DNA of 64,000 nt from Moraxellaceae bacterium (GCA_031119205.1 JAVHYF010000017.1:26482-90481); one strand, 5' to 3'. Positions 1 to 9,960 are shown, counted from the first letter of the stretch. Notes: a model not told the origin generated them from the sequence alone. Program-made: numbers and translations.

Positions 1-2810
1 TGGTTGCCGCATTCATTGCACAAGGCGCCCTGCATCACACGCGGCTCGTCGTCGCCACGTGGTGCTTCCAGGATGCCCATCTCGCGCATCGGGTAGCCGT
101 TCTCGTCCAGAACGCCCAGCATGGCGTAGCGATGGATGATCAGCCGCGCAAGATAAGCAACGGTGCTGGGCCAGTTCTGCTGGCGGCGTGTGCCGGGCAC
201 GAAGGCCATGAAATCGCCGAGCGGCTCCGGGTAGTTCAGCAGCTTGCGCAGCTTCATGCCGATCCATGCCGGGTCCATCACGCGCATGTCCAGCGACAGC
301 ACGCGCGCCAGCCCGTCGAGCGCGCGGGGGTAGTTGCCGGATAGCCACATGGAATAGGGTCGCGTGACGCCGTCCGGCAAGGTGATTTCCTTCAGCCCTA
401 GCACGAAGTCCTCGCCGCTGGCCGGGTTCTGGATGTCCACCGTCCAGGACAACGTGCCGTCAGTGCCGGTCTTCGGTTCCTGCGCACTGAACACCGCGTC
501 GAGCACGGGGTTGGTTCCCTGTTGTTCGAAGGCACCGAGCTTCTCGCAGCGATAGCGCAGTACCTGCGCGAAAGCAGCGACCACGCCGGGCACGCGTCGG
601 GTTTCGCCGTGCGGCGGGAAACGTAGCTCGAAGCCGGCCTCGCCGACGATATGCGCCAGCATGTCCAGCTTCAGCTTGAGCCAGGCGCGGTCGTTGGCGC
701 GCATGTCCATGGACAGTGTCTTGGCGAGTGCACCAAGGCCGCGTGGCTGGTCGGCACCGTTTACCCATACCTCGAAGGGGAAATCGCCCGCGCTGTCGAT
801 GGCACCGGTCTGGCCGACGAACAGTGCGAAGCTGCCCTGCGGCGTCTCCAGCATGTAGGTCCATGAGGTGTTGCCATCGGGCAGTTCCGGGCGGCCGGGC
901 CAGCGAAGGCTGGACAGCACCGGGGCGGGCAGGTTGGGGATGCTCAGGCGGCGGTTCGCGTCGCTCACGACGACGTCATGCGGCGCCTTCTTCGGCGTGT
1001 CGACCGACAGCACCGAGCCCAGCACGCTGTTGGGTCGGTAGGTGGCCAGCCCCTTGAGGCCGGCTTTCCAGGCGCTGAGGTAGAGGTTCTCGAAGTCTGT
1101 GTAGGGATAGTCGCCGGGGACATTCACGGTTTTCGAGATGCTGGTGTCCACGCAGGGGGCCACGGCCGCCACCATGTTCTTGTGCGCCTCGGCGGAAATT
1201 TCCAGTGCGGTGACGAAAGCCGGAGGCAGCCGGTCCATGTCGCCACCGAGATGCCGGTACAGGCGCCAGGCGTAATCTTCCACCGCGTACTCTTTCAGCG
1301 TGCCGTCGGCCATGCGCTTCTTGCGCGTATAGGTCCAGGAGAAGGGGGGCTCGATGCCATTGCTGGCGTTATCGGCGAAAGCCAGCGAGATGGTGCCGGT
1401 CGGTGCGATGGACAGCAGGTGCGAGTTGCGGATGCCGTGCTTGCGGATGGCGTCCTTGATTTCGCCCGGTAGGCGCGAGGCGAAGTTGCCGCCGGACAGG
1501 TAGAGGTCGGCGTTGAACAGCGGAAAGGCACCGCGCTCCCGCGCCAGTTCAACCGAGGCCAGGTAGGCGCGGTCGCGCATGGTTTCCGAGATGCGGGTGG
1601 CCATGGCGCAGGCTTGCGGCGTGTCGTAGCGCAGGCCGAGCATGATCAGCGCGTCCCCCAGGCCGGTGAACCCCAGCCCGATGCGACGCTTGTTGCGCGC
1701 CTCCTGCTGCTGTTGCGGCAGCGGCCAGTGCGTCACATCCAGCACGTTGTCCAGCATGCGCACGGATACTTCCACCGCGCGTGCGAAACCTGCGAAGTCG
1801 AACTCCGCCTGCTCGCTGAAGGCCTGGCGGATGAACAAGGTCAGGTTGATCGAACCCAGGCAGCAGCAGCCGTAGGGTGGTAGTGGCTGCTCGGCACACG
1901 GGTTGGTGGCCTCTATGGTCTCGCAGTAGTAGAGGTTGTTGTCGCGGTTGATGCGGTCCAGGAAAAGGATGCCGGGCTCGGCGTGATCGTAGGTGGAGCG
2001 CATGACCTGATCCCACAGCTCGCGGGCGCGCAGCTTGCGGTAGACCCACCAGCCGTCCTCGCGCTGGTAGCCCCCAGCGGCGCGGATTTCAGGGCCGGGT
2101 TCGGCGCGATGCGCCAGGTCGATCTCGCTATCGGCTTCAACCGCGCGCATGAACGTGTCGGTCACTGCCACCGAGATGTTGAAGTTGGACAGGTCGCCCT
2201 GGTCCTTGGCGTGCACGAACAGTTCGATGTCCGGGTGGTCGCACCGCAGTACGCCCATCTGCGCGCCGCGACGGGCGCCGGCAGACTCGACCGTTTCGCA
2301 GGAGCGGTCGAACACGCGCATGTAGCTGACCGGGCCGGATGCGCGACTCTGGGTGCCGCGCACCATTGCGCCGACCGGGCGGATCGCCGAAAAGTCATAG
2401 CCGACCCCGCCGCCACGCCGCATGGTCTCCGCAGCCTGGGCCAGCGCGGTGTAGATGCCGGGGCGACCGTCGGATTCCTCGGTGACGGAGTCACCCACAG
2501 GCTGTACGAAGCAGTTGATCAGGGTGGCGGCCAGCTGGGTGCCGGCCGCCGAGTTGATACGCCCGGCGGGGACGAAACCGTTCTGCTGGGTCTCGAAGAA
2601 GCGGGCCTCCCAGTGCGCGCGCTTGTCTTCTGGCTCCATGCTGGCCAGGGCGCGGGCAACACGACGCCGCACGTCGGTGACGCCGGCCTCGTTACCCTTC
2701 GCGTATTTCTCGAGCAACACTTCGCCCGAAATTTCCTGCTCGACCAGCGGTGTCCCCGCTTTCGTTCCGGACGAGCGGGAGGCGGAGGACGGGGGAAGGC
2801 CAGGGCGCAT
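1..2810 (-). CDS. nrdJ: Adenosylcobalamin-dependent (class II) ribonucleoside-diphosphate reductase, C-terminus cut by window edge
   Basis: This enzyme reduces ribonucleotides to deoxyribonucleotides in the cytoplasm, using coenzyme B12 to make the thiyl radical, so it needs neither oxygen nor a separate radical subunit. The frame is open for 936 codons from ATG at 2810 to the left edge, close to the full family length of about 950. Visible motifs are the substrate-site NPCAEQ (N303, C305, E307), a following CCCLGSINL, and APTGTIS near residue 470. A CNECG cysteine pair at the truncated end resembles the C-terminal redox/zinc segment of this family. There is no N-terminal ATP-cone. A GAGG ribosome site lies 9 nt before the ATG. 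Family assignment is firm; the last residues lie outside the window. Confidence 0.93.
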   Translation of the reverse strand, partial: MRPGLPPSSASRSSGTKAGTPLVEQEISGEVLLEKYAKGNEAGVTDVRRRVARALASMEPEDKRAHWEARFFETQQNGFVPAGRINSAAGTQLAATLINCFVQPVGDSVTEESDGRPGIYTALAQAAETMRRGGGVGYDFSAIRPVGAMVRGTQSRASGPVSYMRVFDRSCETVESAGARRGAQMGVLRCDHPDIELFVHAKDQGDLSNFNISVAVTDTFMRAVEADSEIDLAHRAEPGPEIRAAGGYQREDGWWVYRKLRARELWDQVMRSTYDHAEPGILFLDRINRDNNLYYCETIEATNPCAEQPLPPYGCCCLGSINLTLFIRQAFSEQAEFDFAGFARAVEVSVRMLDNVLDVTHWPLPQQQQEARNKRRIGLGFTGLGDALIMLGLRYDTPQACAMATRISETMRDRAYLASVELARERGAFPLFNADLYLSGGNFASRLPGEIKDAIRKHGIRNSHLLSIAPTGTISLAFADNASNGIEPPFSWTYTRKKRMADGTLKEYAVEDYAWRLYRHLGGDMDRLPPAFVTALEISAEAHKNMVAAVAPCVDTSISKTVNVPGDYPYTDFENLYLSAWKAGLKGLATYRPNSVLGSVLSVDTPKKAPHDVVVSDANRRLSIPNLPAPVLSSLRWPGRPELPDGNTSWTYMLETPQGSFALFVGQTGAIDSAGDFPFEVWVNGADQPRGLGALAKTLSMDMRANDRAWLKLKLDMLAHIVGEAGFELRFPPHGETRRVPGVVAAFAQVLRYRCEKLGAFEQQGTNPVLDAVFSAQEPKTGTDGTLSWTVDIQNPASGEDFVLGLKEITLPDGVTRPYSMWLSGNYPRALDGLARVLSLDMRVMDPAWIGMKLRKLLNYPEPLGDFMAFVPGTRRQQNWPSTVAYLARLIIHRYAMLGVLDENGYPMREMGILEAPRGDDEPRVMQGALCNECGN

Positions 2811-3002
2811 GGCGGATACCTCGGGCGGGCTGGGCGGCCTGTCAGCGTAGTCCGGCCGGCTGCGTGTCGCTATGGAAATATTGGATGACGCGAGATGCGG
2901 ATGGTGACGTCTCGATCCGCTTTGCCGCGCCCCTGCCGCGCCGACCGGCAGGGCCGTTTACGGGCTCAACTCATTGGAACCCGCGGTGATGCTGACGTTC
3001 CG

Positions 3003-3857
3003 TCAGGGCTGCAGGCCGAGGCTGGCCAGAACCTCGCCGAGCTGGGTTTCGGCCTGCTCGATGGCGGCGTTGAGGATCACCGCGTCCACGCCGGCCAGGC
3101 TGAGGGCCTCGGGGTGAAGGCAGCCGATGGCGTCCGAGGTCGGCATCCGGGTTTCGATGGCTTCCGACAACACTGCGGCGATGTGCACGCGCGCTGCGTC
3201 GTGGGCCAGGTCGCCCGCATACGGCGGCATCAGCTGGGCGCCGATGAGGGTGCCGAGGTTGGAAGGCAGGCGCCAGGAAACGATCAAGGCGGCGCCGACT
3301 TCGGCGAAGTCGCAGCCGGCCAGTTCGCGTTCGCGCTCCGCGCGTTGCCCCAGGGTGGCGGGGCGGGACAGTACGTCGCGCATCACGTCCGGTATGGCGT
3401 GGCACATGACGAGGTGGCCGGTGTCAGACAGCAGGCCCGCAACGAACAGGCGTTCCCCTTCACGGTCGCCACTCAGGCGCGACAGATGGCGACATAACAG
3501 GCCGCGCCGCACCGAACCCCGCCAGAACCTGCGCATGTCGAGATCGATGGGCGCCACGCTGCTGAAGCTGGCTGCCAGCACGCTGGCCAGGACGGCCTCG
3601 GTGACTTCGTCCAGGCCGATCAGGCTGATGGCGCGCGACAGTGTTTCGATGCGGCGGGGGAATCCGAAGAAGGCACTGTTGGCCAGGCGTAGCAGCGTGC
3701 CCGCCAGTGCGGGATCGGCGGAGACCAGGCGAGCCAGTTCATCGGTGGAAACGTCCGGATCCTCGATGGCTTCGCGAACCCGGTAGTAGACGTCCGGCAG
3801 GCTCCACAGGCCCTCTACGCAGGCCACCAGTTCCTGCGAGGTATGAAGTTCAGCCAT
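3003..3857 (-). CDS. HDOD domain signalling protein
   Basis: This is a 284-residue cytoplasmic protein made almost wholly of one HDOD domain, a degenerate HD-like fold used in bacterial signalling without proven catalysis. The domain shows the typical LVSADPALAGTLLRLANSAFFG stretch near residues 43-64, followed by the ISLIGLDEVTEAVLAS helix. ATG at 3857 is preferred over an in-frame upstream start at 3920, because it overlaps the stop of the PilZ-like gene by 8 nt (ATGGCTGA), as expected for translational coupling. The domain name is secure; the biological role is not known. HDOD partners often act with second-messenger or motility systems, which fits the c-di-GMP flavour of the neighbour. 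Confidence 0.82.
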   Translation of the reverse strand: MAELHTSQELVACVEGLWSLPDVYYRVREAIEDPDVSTDELARLVSADPALAGTLLRLANSAFFGFPRRIETLSRAISLIGLDEVTEAVLASVLAASFSSVAPIDLDMRRFWRGSVRRGLLCRHLSRLSGDREGERLFVAGLLSDTGHLVMCHAIPDVMRDVLSRPATLGQRAERERELAGCDFAEVGAALIVSWRLPSNLGTLIGAQLMPPYAGDLAHDAARVHIAAVLSEAIETRMPTSDAIGCLHPEALSLAGVDAVILNAAIEQAETQLGEVLASLGLQP

Positions 3858-5484
3858 TGTTCGCCTTCCCGTCGGACAGTTCGTCGTCGATATCGACGGT
3901 CTCGCCGTTGCCGCCCACACGTCGCGCGCGCAGGCGGATAAGGTCGCAGCTGGCCAGGCGCTCGACGATCTCGACCGCCTCCAGCTGAACCATGGCGCCC
4001 TTGTACGGCACCATCAGCGACATGCCGGGCGTGACATCGCCGATCGGCGCAAGGAGACCGGGCGACTTGTTCAGGCAGAGGACTTTGGACAGCAGCAGAG
4101 CCGGCACCTGGACGGATTTGCCTTTGGTTGTCGGCTTGTTGATGCTGGCGGGCGCGGCGTTGTCGCCTAGCAGCTCCACGCCGAGCTCGAAATCCGCATT
4201 CGTGATGCTGCGAGCGCGACGCGTCACGCACAGGCTCACTGCCGCGCTCTCGCGCGGGCGCAGGGCGACCAGCTCGCCAACCGCGATTGCACCGGCATGG
4301 CCACTGACAAAGCGCAGGCCGAAGCCGGAAGGGCTTTGGTCCACCACTTGCCATTCGCTGCTTTGCGACAGACCGCCACCGATTCCTTCCGACTTGTCGG
4401 TGGCGCGGCGGCGGAAGGCTGCTGCGGTCAGGAAGTGGCGAACCGAGTCGAAGCCCGGAACCAGGTCGGCACGCGGGCGGAAGCTGTTGCGGCTATGGCG
4501 GCGCGCGCGCGGCTCCGACCATTGCTCGCCGCAGCGTTGCAACAGGAACATGTACTCCGGTTTGGCGGCCGCCAGCGGCAGGCCGAGCTTGTTGGGTGGG
4601 ATGCCGGTGCGCATACCCACCAGCTGGCGCTTGAGGTGCTTGAGGACGGTACGCAGGTCCAGCACCAGCTCGCCAGGGTTCAGCTCGTAGCTGGAGCCCA
4701 GACGGCGCGGTACGCGGCCTTTCTCGGTCAGCACGAACAGGCCGGCGCCGCGCTTTTCAGGCGGCGCGCTGCGCACCACGACGCGGTTGCCGTGACGTTC
4801 GACGTAGAAGCGCAGCCAGCCGAGCTCTTCTGCGCCCAGGGTGGCCGGGTCGGCGAGGGCCAGCAGGCCGCTCTTGCCCACCAGGCGTTCGATGGTCTCT
4901 TCGCCCTCGAAGCTCTTGCGATGAAAGCCGCCTTCGCGGGCGATGCCGTAGATGCTGTTGAATTGCGCCCAGCGCCGCGAAGAACCGCTGGCATAGGCGC
5001 GCAGTGCCATGAGGCTGCGCTTGTGGATCAGCTGAGCAGCACGGAAGCAGGCCTGTTCAAGCGCGCTGCGATACACCGCACGCAGCCACTTGCTGTTGAG
5101 CTCCAGCGCCAGCTCCATATAGGCCTCGCCCAGTTGCTTCAGCAGGCGGTCGGCGGTGGCGGCGGCAATGCGGCTCGTAGCGGTCAGCGGTAGCCGGCTT
5201 TCGTCGAGCATCTTGTCCAGATCCGTCACGACGCTTTCGGCGTGGTGGTGGATCTGATCCAGCAGCTTGAGCTGGCGGCGGAGATGGCCCTTGAGCGCGC
5301 GTGCCTCGACGACGCACTGCGACAGCATCTCGGCGGCGTGGCGCGGGTGCTGCGGCACCATCTCGGTCAGGCGACCGGCGATCGCGTTCGCGGAGGTGAT
5401 GTCCGCGCTGGCGGCCCCTCCGATTGGAAGCAAAGCGGCAAATTGGGCCATTGCGCTGCGGCCCGGAATTCTGAAGTCCACCAC
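3850..5484 (-). CDS. PilZ-like putative cyclic-di-GMP receptor protein
   Basis: The product has 544 residues. The first 330 are mostly helical and have no family I recognise. The last 220 contain an arginine-rich stretch near residues 330-345 (RRHSRNSFR) followed by DQSPSG at 382-387. These match the two PilZ signatures for c-di-GMP binding, RxxxR and DxSxxG, although the spacing between them is longer than usual. No signal peptide or membrane segment is evident. The gene overlaps the HDOD gene by 8 nt, so the pair is probably one transcriptional and functional unit. The c-di-GMP binding call is inferred from motifs only. A second start at the internal M12 is possible. Confidence 0.65.
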   Translation of the reverse strand: MVDFRIPGRSAMAQFAALLPIGGAASADITSANAIAGRLTEMVPQHPRHAAEMLSQCVVEARALKGHLRRQLKLLDQIHHHAESVVTDLDKMLDESRLPLTATSRIAAATADRLLKQLGEAYMELALELNSKWLRAVYRSALEQACFRAAQLIHKRSLMALRAYASGSSRRWAQFNSIYGIAREGGFHRKSFEGEETIERLVGKSGLLALADPATLGAEELGWLRFYVERHGNRVVVRSAPPEKRGAGLFVLTEKGRVPRRLGSSYELNPGELVLDLRTVLKHLKRQLVGMRTGIPPNKLGLPLAAAKPEYMFLLQRCGEQWSEPRARRHSRNSFRPRADLVPGFDSVRHFLTAAAFRRRATDKSEGIGGGLSQSSEWQVVDQSPSGFGLRFVSGHAGAIAVGELVALRPRESAAVSLCVTRRARSITNADFELGVELLGDNAAPASINKPTTKGKSVQVPALLLSKVLCLNKSPGLLAPIGDVTPGMSLMVPYKGAMVQLEAVEIVERLASCDLIRLRARRVGGNGETVDIDDELSDGKANNG

Positions 5485-5607
5485 TAGTTTCCGGCTAGGT
5501 CTCGAGACGACGGGATTATGCGCCTCTAACGTCAGCGGTACAGCGCTTGACCAGCACTGTCTTACATGCGGAGGCGCAGATATGACGGGAGGGGGGCTCG
5601 GCCGGTT

Positions 5608-6468
5608 TCAGACCGCTGGCGGGGTTTCGGGCGGCGGGGCGACGAGGTCGCGGTAAGCGTGCCAGGTAGCGTGGCCGATGACCGGGATGGCCACCACCAG
5701 GCCACCGTGGAAGCTCAGGAAGCCCACGGCGGTCAGGCTGACGATGAGTACGGCCCACACGAGGCAGGCGCCGGGGTTGCGCGACAAGGCGATCAGGCTG
5801 GCGAGCATGGAGGTGATGGCGTCCTGGCGGCGGTCCAGCATCATCGGGATGGAGACCAGGCTGATTCCCAGCACCACGGAGGCGAACACCAGGCCGACCG
5901 CGCAGTAGATCGCGATGAACTCCACATTCTCGGCCCGCAGTATCTGCCCGAGAAAGCCGCTCAGGTTCGGCATCTCGTTGGTGTAGAACAAGGCGAACAG
6001 CACCAGCGAGGCGCGCGCCCAGACCAGAAAGATGATGGTCAGCACCAGCCCGAATATCCCCAGGTTGCCCGCGTTACGGCGCCACACCGTCAGCGCTGAC
6101 AGGAAGTCGGGGCCTTGCCCGAGCATGCGCTGGCGGCTCAGCTCGTAGAGGCCCATGCACAGGAAAGGGCCCAGCAGCAGAAAGCCTGACGTAAGCGCCG
6201 AGGTGTATTGGTAAGCATGCTCGAAGACCAGCGTGATGGTCAGGCCCATCAAGGCGAAGCAGAACCCGAAGAACAGACTGGCGCCAGGAGAGGCCCGCAG
6301 ATCGGTTACGCCACGGGCCAGCCAGACGAAGGGGCGCGTGACAGAGACCTCACGCACCTCGGGGAAGCCGGAGGAGACGGGTTGGGGCGGTGGAACGGGC
6401 TGACTGCCGGACTCGCGGGTGTTCTCCAAGGCGGACTCCTGTCGCGGATGCGGACTGGATGTTGCCAT
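5608..6468 (-). CDS. DUF2189 integral membrane protein
   Basis: This 286-residue protein has a proline-rich cytoplasmic N-terminus of about 50 residues, followed by six or so hydrophobic helices. The segment RPFVWLARGVTDLRASPGASLFFG, the helix ending in LLLGPFLCMGLYELSR and the late DRRQDAITSMLAS stretch are typical of DUF2189 membrane proteins. Their function is unknown. An in-frame upstream ATG at 6528 would add 20 arginine-rich residues; 6468 is chosen because the added stretch looks non-native, but no strong ribosome site marks either start. It stands alone on the minus strand. Confidence 0.75.
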   Translation of the reverse strand: MATSSPHPRQESALENTRESGSQPVPPPQPVSSGFPEVREVSVTRPFVWLARGVTDLRASPGASLFFGFCFALMGLTITLVFEHAYQYTSALTSGFLLLGPFLCMGLYELSRQRMLGQGPDFLSALTVWRRNAGNLGIFGLVLTIIFLVWARASLVLFALFYTNEMPNLSGFLGQILRAENVEFIAIYCAVGLVFASVVLGISLVSIPMMLDRRQDAITSMLASLIALSRNPGACLVWAVLIVSLTAVGFLSFHGGLVVAIPVIGHATWHAYRDLVAPPPETPPAV

Positions 6469-6645
6469 GACACACCAGAAGCGACGCGCTGCGACGCAGC
6501 GAGCCGCGGCGACCATCAGCCGCCGCAATGGCAGGGTTTGATTTATTGATTGAACTGACCCTGAAGGGGTAGGTCAGAATTTACGGAAACGGTGTAGAAC
6601 GAGGGTAGAGAAAGCAGGGCGGCGCGCAAAAAGGCCAGCGCAGGT

Positions 6646-6858
6646 TCAGGCCGGCAGGTTGGGCGCGATCATCCGTTCGATGAGGTTGATGCGGTCGCGC
6701 ACGATGAGCTTGCGCTTCTTCAGCCGACGCAGAGCTAGTTCGTCATCAAGCGGGGTCTGGCACAGCAGGGTGATGGTGTCGTCGAGTTGCCGGTGTTCGT
6801 CACGCAGCGTTTCAAGCCGGGTGTGCAGGCTCATCGCGCGTTCGAGAATCTCGCTCAT
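6646..6858 (-). CDS. Small YdcH-type (DUF465) protein
   Basis: A 70-residue, highly charged, helical protein with the DUF465/YdcH pattern: an LHTRLETLRDEHRQLD helix, a short turn, and a second helix containing LRRLKKRKLIVRDRI. Members of this family are common small cytoplasmic proteins predicted to form helical hairpins; no function is established. The gene has its own start (ATG at 6858) and is separated from the next plus-strand gene by about 300 nt of divergent intergenic DNA. Confidence 0.8.
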   Translation of the reverse strand: MSEILERAMSLHTRLETLRDEHRQLDDTITLLCQTPLDDELALRRLKKRKLIVRDRINLIERMIAPNLPA

Positions 6859-7164
6859 TGTTCTGTGCTCCTGTCAGTCTTTGTGTTGCCGTCAGGATGG
6901 GGTCGGACTCGTAGCCGGTCCGTGAGTTCATTCATTAGGTGTACGTCCTGATGGGCAATTTTTGAATAAGGGTTTTGTGCAGTCAGGGCTCCCCCTTGGC
7001 CGGTGCGTTCCGGGGAGGCCCCGTCAGGCAAGCGATTCACGTCCTGACACAAGTGGCAGCGGGGAACACCTATTGATTTTCCCCCTGTCTGACCCGAAAT
7101 CAGTATTGAGGTCGCTGACAATGCTGTCCCGGCCGTCGAGAGGTTTCAACGGGGAGGTGATGAC
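6859..7164. other. Divergent intergenic region without a gene
   Basis: These 306 nt lie between two divergent small genes. It is clearly less GC-rich in patches (for example the TTTTTGAATAAGG stretch near 6958) and must hold the promoters for both. Short open frames here overlap each other on both strands and have no coding character. A near-perfect ribosome site, GGAGGTGA, lies just upstream of the ATG at 7165. No tRNA, terminator or riboswitch was recognised. Confidence 0.5.
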
Positions 7165-7404
7165 ATGCAGATCGTATTCAATAATCCGGTTCTGTACGTG
7201 GTGTCCTACCCCTCGGTCGATTCGATCGAGGTCATCGACAAGCGCCTTGGCCGTGGAACGCTGTTGTCCGGCGATACCGCTGCCCGTTTCCGGGTCGAGC
7301 TTGCCTCCGTGCTGGAAGGCGAAGAGGACGAGCGCGATGCCGATCTCGATGTCTTTCTCGACCAGTTCGACGCGCTGATGACCCAGCCTGCCATCTACCA
7401 GTAA
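7165..7404 (+). CDS. DUF3567 (BTH_I0359-like) small protein
   Basis: A 79-residue acidic protein that matches the betaproteobacterial DUF3567 family. It starts MQIVFNNPVLYVVSYP, has a central EVIDKR and LSGDTAARFR segment, and ends with the FLDQFDALMTQP pattern. Function is unknown. The start is well supported by the GGAGGTGA ribosome site immediately upstream. It is followed 43 nt later by greB on the same strand, so the two could be co-transcribed. Confidence 0.78.
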   Translation: MQIVFNNPVLYVVSYPSVDSIEVIDKRLGRGTLLSGDTAARFRVELASVLEGEEDERDADLDVFLDQFDALMTQPAIYQ

Positions 7405-7447
7405 GTCCGGTAGCATCGCGCACTGATGTTTCATTAGTGCGACAGGC

Positions 7448-7999
7448 ATGAACAAGGCATTCGTCAAGGAAAACGACAGCGACGACGAGGACGAGCTGGA
7501 TGGCGCTCCCCGCTTGCCGGCGGGGACGCGCAATTACATGACCAAGCGTGGCTATGCCACGCTGAAGACCGAACTCGACCATCTGCTCAAGAAGGAACGG
7601 CCTGACATGGTCCAGGTCGTGGCCTGGGCGGCGAGCAATGGCGACCGTTCGGAAAATGGCGACTACCTCTACGGCAAACGCCGTCTGCGCGAGATCGACC
7701 GGCGCATCCGTTTCCTGATCAAACGGCTTGAATCGGCCGTGGTCGTGGACCCGGCCGAGCAGGAGAACACCGAGCAGGTGTTTTTCGGTGCGACCGTAAC
7801 CGTGAGCGATCCGGAGGGCGCCGAGGCTACGTACCAGATCGTCGGTGTCGATGAGGCCAATGCCTCGCAGGGCCGCATCAGCTGGATTTCCCCGCTTGCC
7901 ACTGCGCTGCTCAAGGCGCGCGAGGGCGACACCGTGAAGGTGGCCAGCCCCGGCGGGCCGCGCGAAATCGACGTGCTTGAGATCCGTTACGAGGGCTGA
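7448..7999 (+). CDS. greB: Transcription elongation factor GreB
   Basis: GreB binds the secondary channel of RNA polymerase and stimulates cleavage of backtracked RNA, rescuing stalled elongation complexes. The 183-residue product has the N-terminal coiled coil bearing the catalytic acidic tip: the NGDRSENGDYLYGKRRLREIDRR region, residues about 62-84, contains the D and E residues of the Gre family. It is followed by the FKBP-like C-terminal domain with VDEANASQGRISWISPLATAL. A GreB-type acidic N-terminal extension (SDDEDELD) is present. The stop lies inside the end of the convergent sensor kinase gene, a 13-nt tail overlap. Confidence 0.92.
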   Translation: MNKAFVKENDSDDEDELDGAPRLPAGTRNYMTKRGYATLKTELDHLLKKERPDMVQVVAWAASNGDRSENGDYLYGKRRLREIDRRIRFLIKRLESAVVVDPAEQENTEQVFFGATVTVSDPEGAEATYQIVGVDEANASQGRISWISPLATALLKAREGDTVKVASPGGPREIDVLEIRYEG

Positions 8000-9864
8000 G
8001 ATCCACCCGGGGTCTGCATCAGGGCGCGCCGACGCCGGCGGATCACCGATGCCCGATACGGCATCGTGAAGCTGAACTGGGTGCCTTCGTCCGGCACCGA
8101 CTCCACCCATATGCGGCCACCATGCCGCTCGATGATGCGGCGGACGGATGCCAGGCCGATGCCTGTGCCGCCGAAACCCTGGCGCGCATGCAGTTGCTGG
8201 AAGGGCTGGAACAGGCGCTTGGCATGCGCCATGTCGAAGCCCACGCCGTTGTCCGCAACGATGATCCGCTTGTGTTCGCGGTCATCCTGCTCGCTGACCG
8301 TGATGACCGCCGGCCGGCGGCTACGGGTGAACTTCCAGGCGTTGTGCAGCAGGTTGTACAGCGCGTTGCGCAGCAGGACTTCGTCCCCCTCGACCTGGAT
8401 GTCGGGCTGGATATCGAACAGCACTTCGCGCCCCGGGTCTGCCGTACGCAACTCGCCGGCGATGTCCTCGGCAATGGCAGAGAGGTTGAGGGTGGTGATG
8501 GACAGCGGCTGGCGCGAGATATTGGCCAACGACAGCAGCTCGTCGATCAGCTCGCCCATGCGGATGCTGCCGCGATAGACGCGCTCCAGGTACTCGCGGC
8601 CCTGGTCATCCAGGCGATCTCCGTAGTCTTCGCGCAATGCATGCGCAAAACCGTTGATGGCCCGTAGTGGGGCCCTGAGGTCGTGCGAGATCGTGTAGCT
8701 GAACGCCACCAGCTCGCGGTTGGTCTGCTCCAGCTCCGAAGTGCGTCGACGCACGCGCTCTTCCAGCGTGGCGTTCACCCGGCCCAGTTCCTGGCGGGCC
8801 AGTTCGCGCTGGCAGGCATCGTGGTAGCTGATCCAGGCCATCAGCGCCAGCAAGGAAACAAGGGTGCCGGTGCCGAACAGCAGCCGGCGGCGCATCTCCT
8901 CGAAGTCCGACATGGCGGCGCTCATGGGGCGCGACACGGCCACCCGCAACGGGTAATCGACGAGGCGGCGGAACACGGCCATGCGTGGCTCCGCATCCTC
9001 GTTCAGGCTACCGCTGTAGGTGATGGCACGCGGTGCGGTGGCGTTGCCCTCCGGCTCGTAGGGCGTGCTGTCGCGCACCTCGCTGCCCATCAGCCCGTCC
9101 AGGACGGGCAGGCGCAGCAGTACTACCCCATTGGTGTCGAGGATCGCGATGCTGTCCTGGGAGGTCAGGCGGATGTCGCGGTAGAAGTGTTCGAAGTGCT
9201 CGACGTCGATCAGCAGTGACACCACACCGATCCGCTCGCCCCGCATGTCGTGTGCGTTGCGCAATGCCGGGATGTACCAGCGTTCGTCCTGTGCTCTGAA
9301 TGGAGCCCCGATGCTCAGCCGGTTGCCCATGTTGCGTGCGCGCGCACCTGTCTCGCTCAGGGAGGCGTCGAGGCTGGCCGGGGCCTGCCGCTGCCGCACG
9401 GTCACCAGCTTGCTGCCCTTGGCGTCGCCAATGGTGATCACGCGCAGGAAAGGCAGGCGCAGCAACCATTCGCCTGCGACGGCTTCGGCATGGCGGATAC
9501 CGTCTTCGTCAAGCTGGCCATGATCGGCGATGCTGCGGGCGATGGCACTGGCGGCGTTGTCCGCCTGACCGAAGCTGCGGCTGGCGAGCTCGTCCAGCGC
9601 GCGGGCCAGGCTGGCGAGCTGGGTTTCCTGGCGCTCGTACTCGCGGGCCCGGTCCTGCTCGAGCAGGGCCCACACACCCAGCAGCATCAGCAGGGTGACC
9701 AGCGCATAGGAGCCGAAGATGGTGGCCGCCATGCGTATCGGCGAGCGCACGTCCGCGGGCGCATGGATGAAGGGGCGGGGCCGTAGCGGGTCGGCGGCCG
9801 AACCTAGCTGGGTGTAGTCCTCGTCCTGCACGGTGCGAAGGCTCTCCTTGGGGTGGATCAGCAA
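7987..9864 (-). CDS. Membrane-bound sensor histidine kinase
   Basis: This 625-residue kinase has a first membrane helix near residues 45-65, a periplasmic sensing domain of about 250 residues resembling a Cache fold, and a second helix near residues 335-350. A coiled linker follows, then a HisKA dimerisation domain with the phospho-acceptor His394 in SHDLRAPLR and an HATPase domain. N box (NALYNLLHNAWKF), G1 (DNGVGFD) and G2 (GTGIGLA) motifs are all intact. The HisKA type resembles phytochrome-like and PAS-type hybrid kinases. No response regulator gene is next to it, so it is an orphan in this window. The ligand is unknown. Confidence 0.88.
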   Translation of the reverse strand: MLIHPKESLRTVQDEDYTQLGSAADPLRPRPFIHAPADVRSPIRMAATIFGSYALVTLLMLLGVWALLEQDRAREYERQETQLASLARALDELASRSFGQADNAASAIARSIADHGQLDEDGIRHAEAVAGEWLLRLPFLRVITIGDAKGSKLVTVRQRQAPASLDASLSETGARARNMGNRLSIGAPFRAQDERWYIPALRNAHDMRGERIGVVSLLIDVEHFEHFYRDIRLTSQDSIAILDTNGVVLLRLPVLDGLMGSEVRDSTPYEPEGNATAPRAITYSGSLNEDAEPRMAVFRRLVDYPLRVAVSRPMSAAMSDFEEMRRRLLFGTGTLVSLLALMAWISYHDACQRELARQELGRVNATLEERVRRRTSELEQTNRELVAFSYTISHDLRAPLRAINGFAHALREDYGDRLDDQGREYLERVYRGSIRMGELIDELLSLANISRQPLSITTLNLSAIAEDIAGELRTADPGREVLFDIQPDIQVEGDEVLLRNALYNLLHNAWKFTRSRRPAVITVSEQDDREHKRIIVADNGVGFDMAHAKRLFQPFQQLHARQGFGGTGIGLASVRRIIERHGGRIWVESVPDEGTQFSFTMPYRASVIRRRRRALMQTPGGSQPS

Positions 9865-9893
9865 GGTTGTTGATCAGGGTCCTGGAACGACCT

Positions 9894-9922
9894 CTTGAAA
9901 GGGTGCAGCATCGCCCCAATAT
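9894..9922 (+). promoter_or_regulatory. Sigma-32 type heat-shock promoter of htpG
   Basis: CTTGAAA at 9894-9900, a 13-nt spacer and CCCCAATAT at 9914-9922 closely match the established sigma-32 consensus (CTTGAAA, 11-16 nt, CCCCATNT). It lies about 40 nt upstream of the htpG start codon, a suitable distance for a short leader. Heat-shock control of htpG is known in other proteobacteria; here it is inferred from this match. Confidence 0.85.
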
Positions 9923-9960
9923 GGCGCGATGTTAACAAAGTGCCACCCAAGGAGGAACGC

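Noticed and set aside
2811..3002. Possible cobalamin riboswitch or NrdR box ahead of nrdJ
   Set aside because: No B12-box or NrdR-type palindrome was recognised, and the leader is short.
6855..7121. An 88-codon minus-strand frame in the divergent gap
   Set aside because: It lacks a ribosome site and coding character, and occupies the region needed for two promoters.
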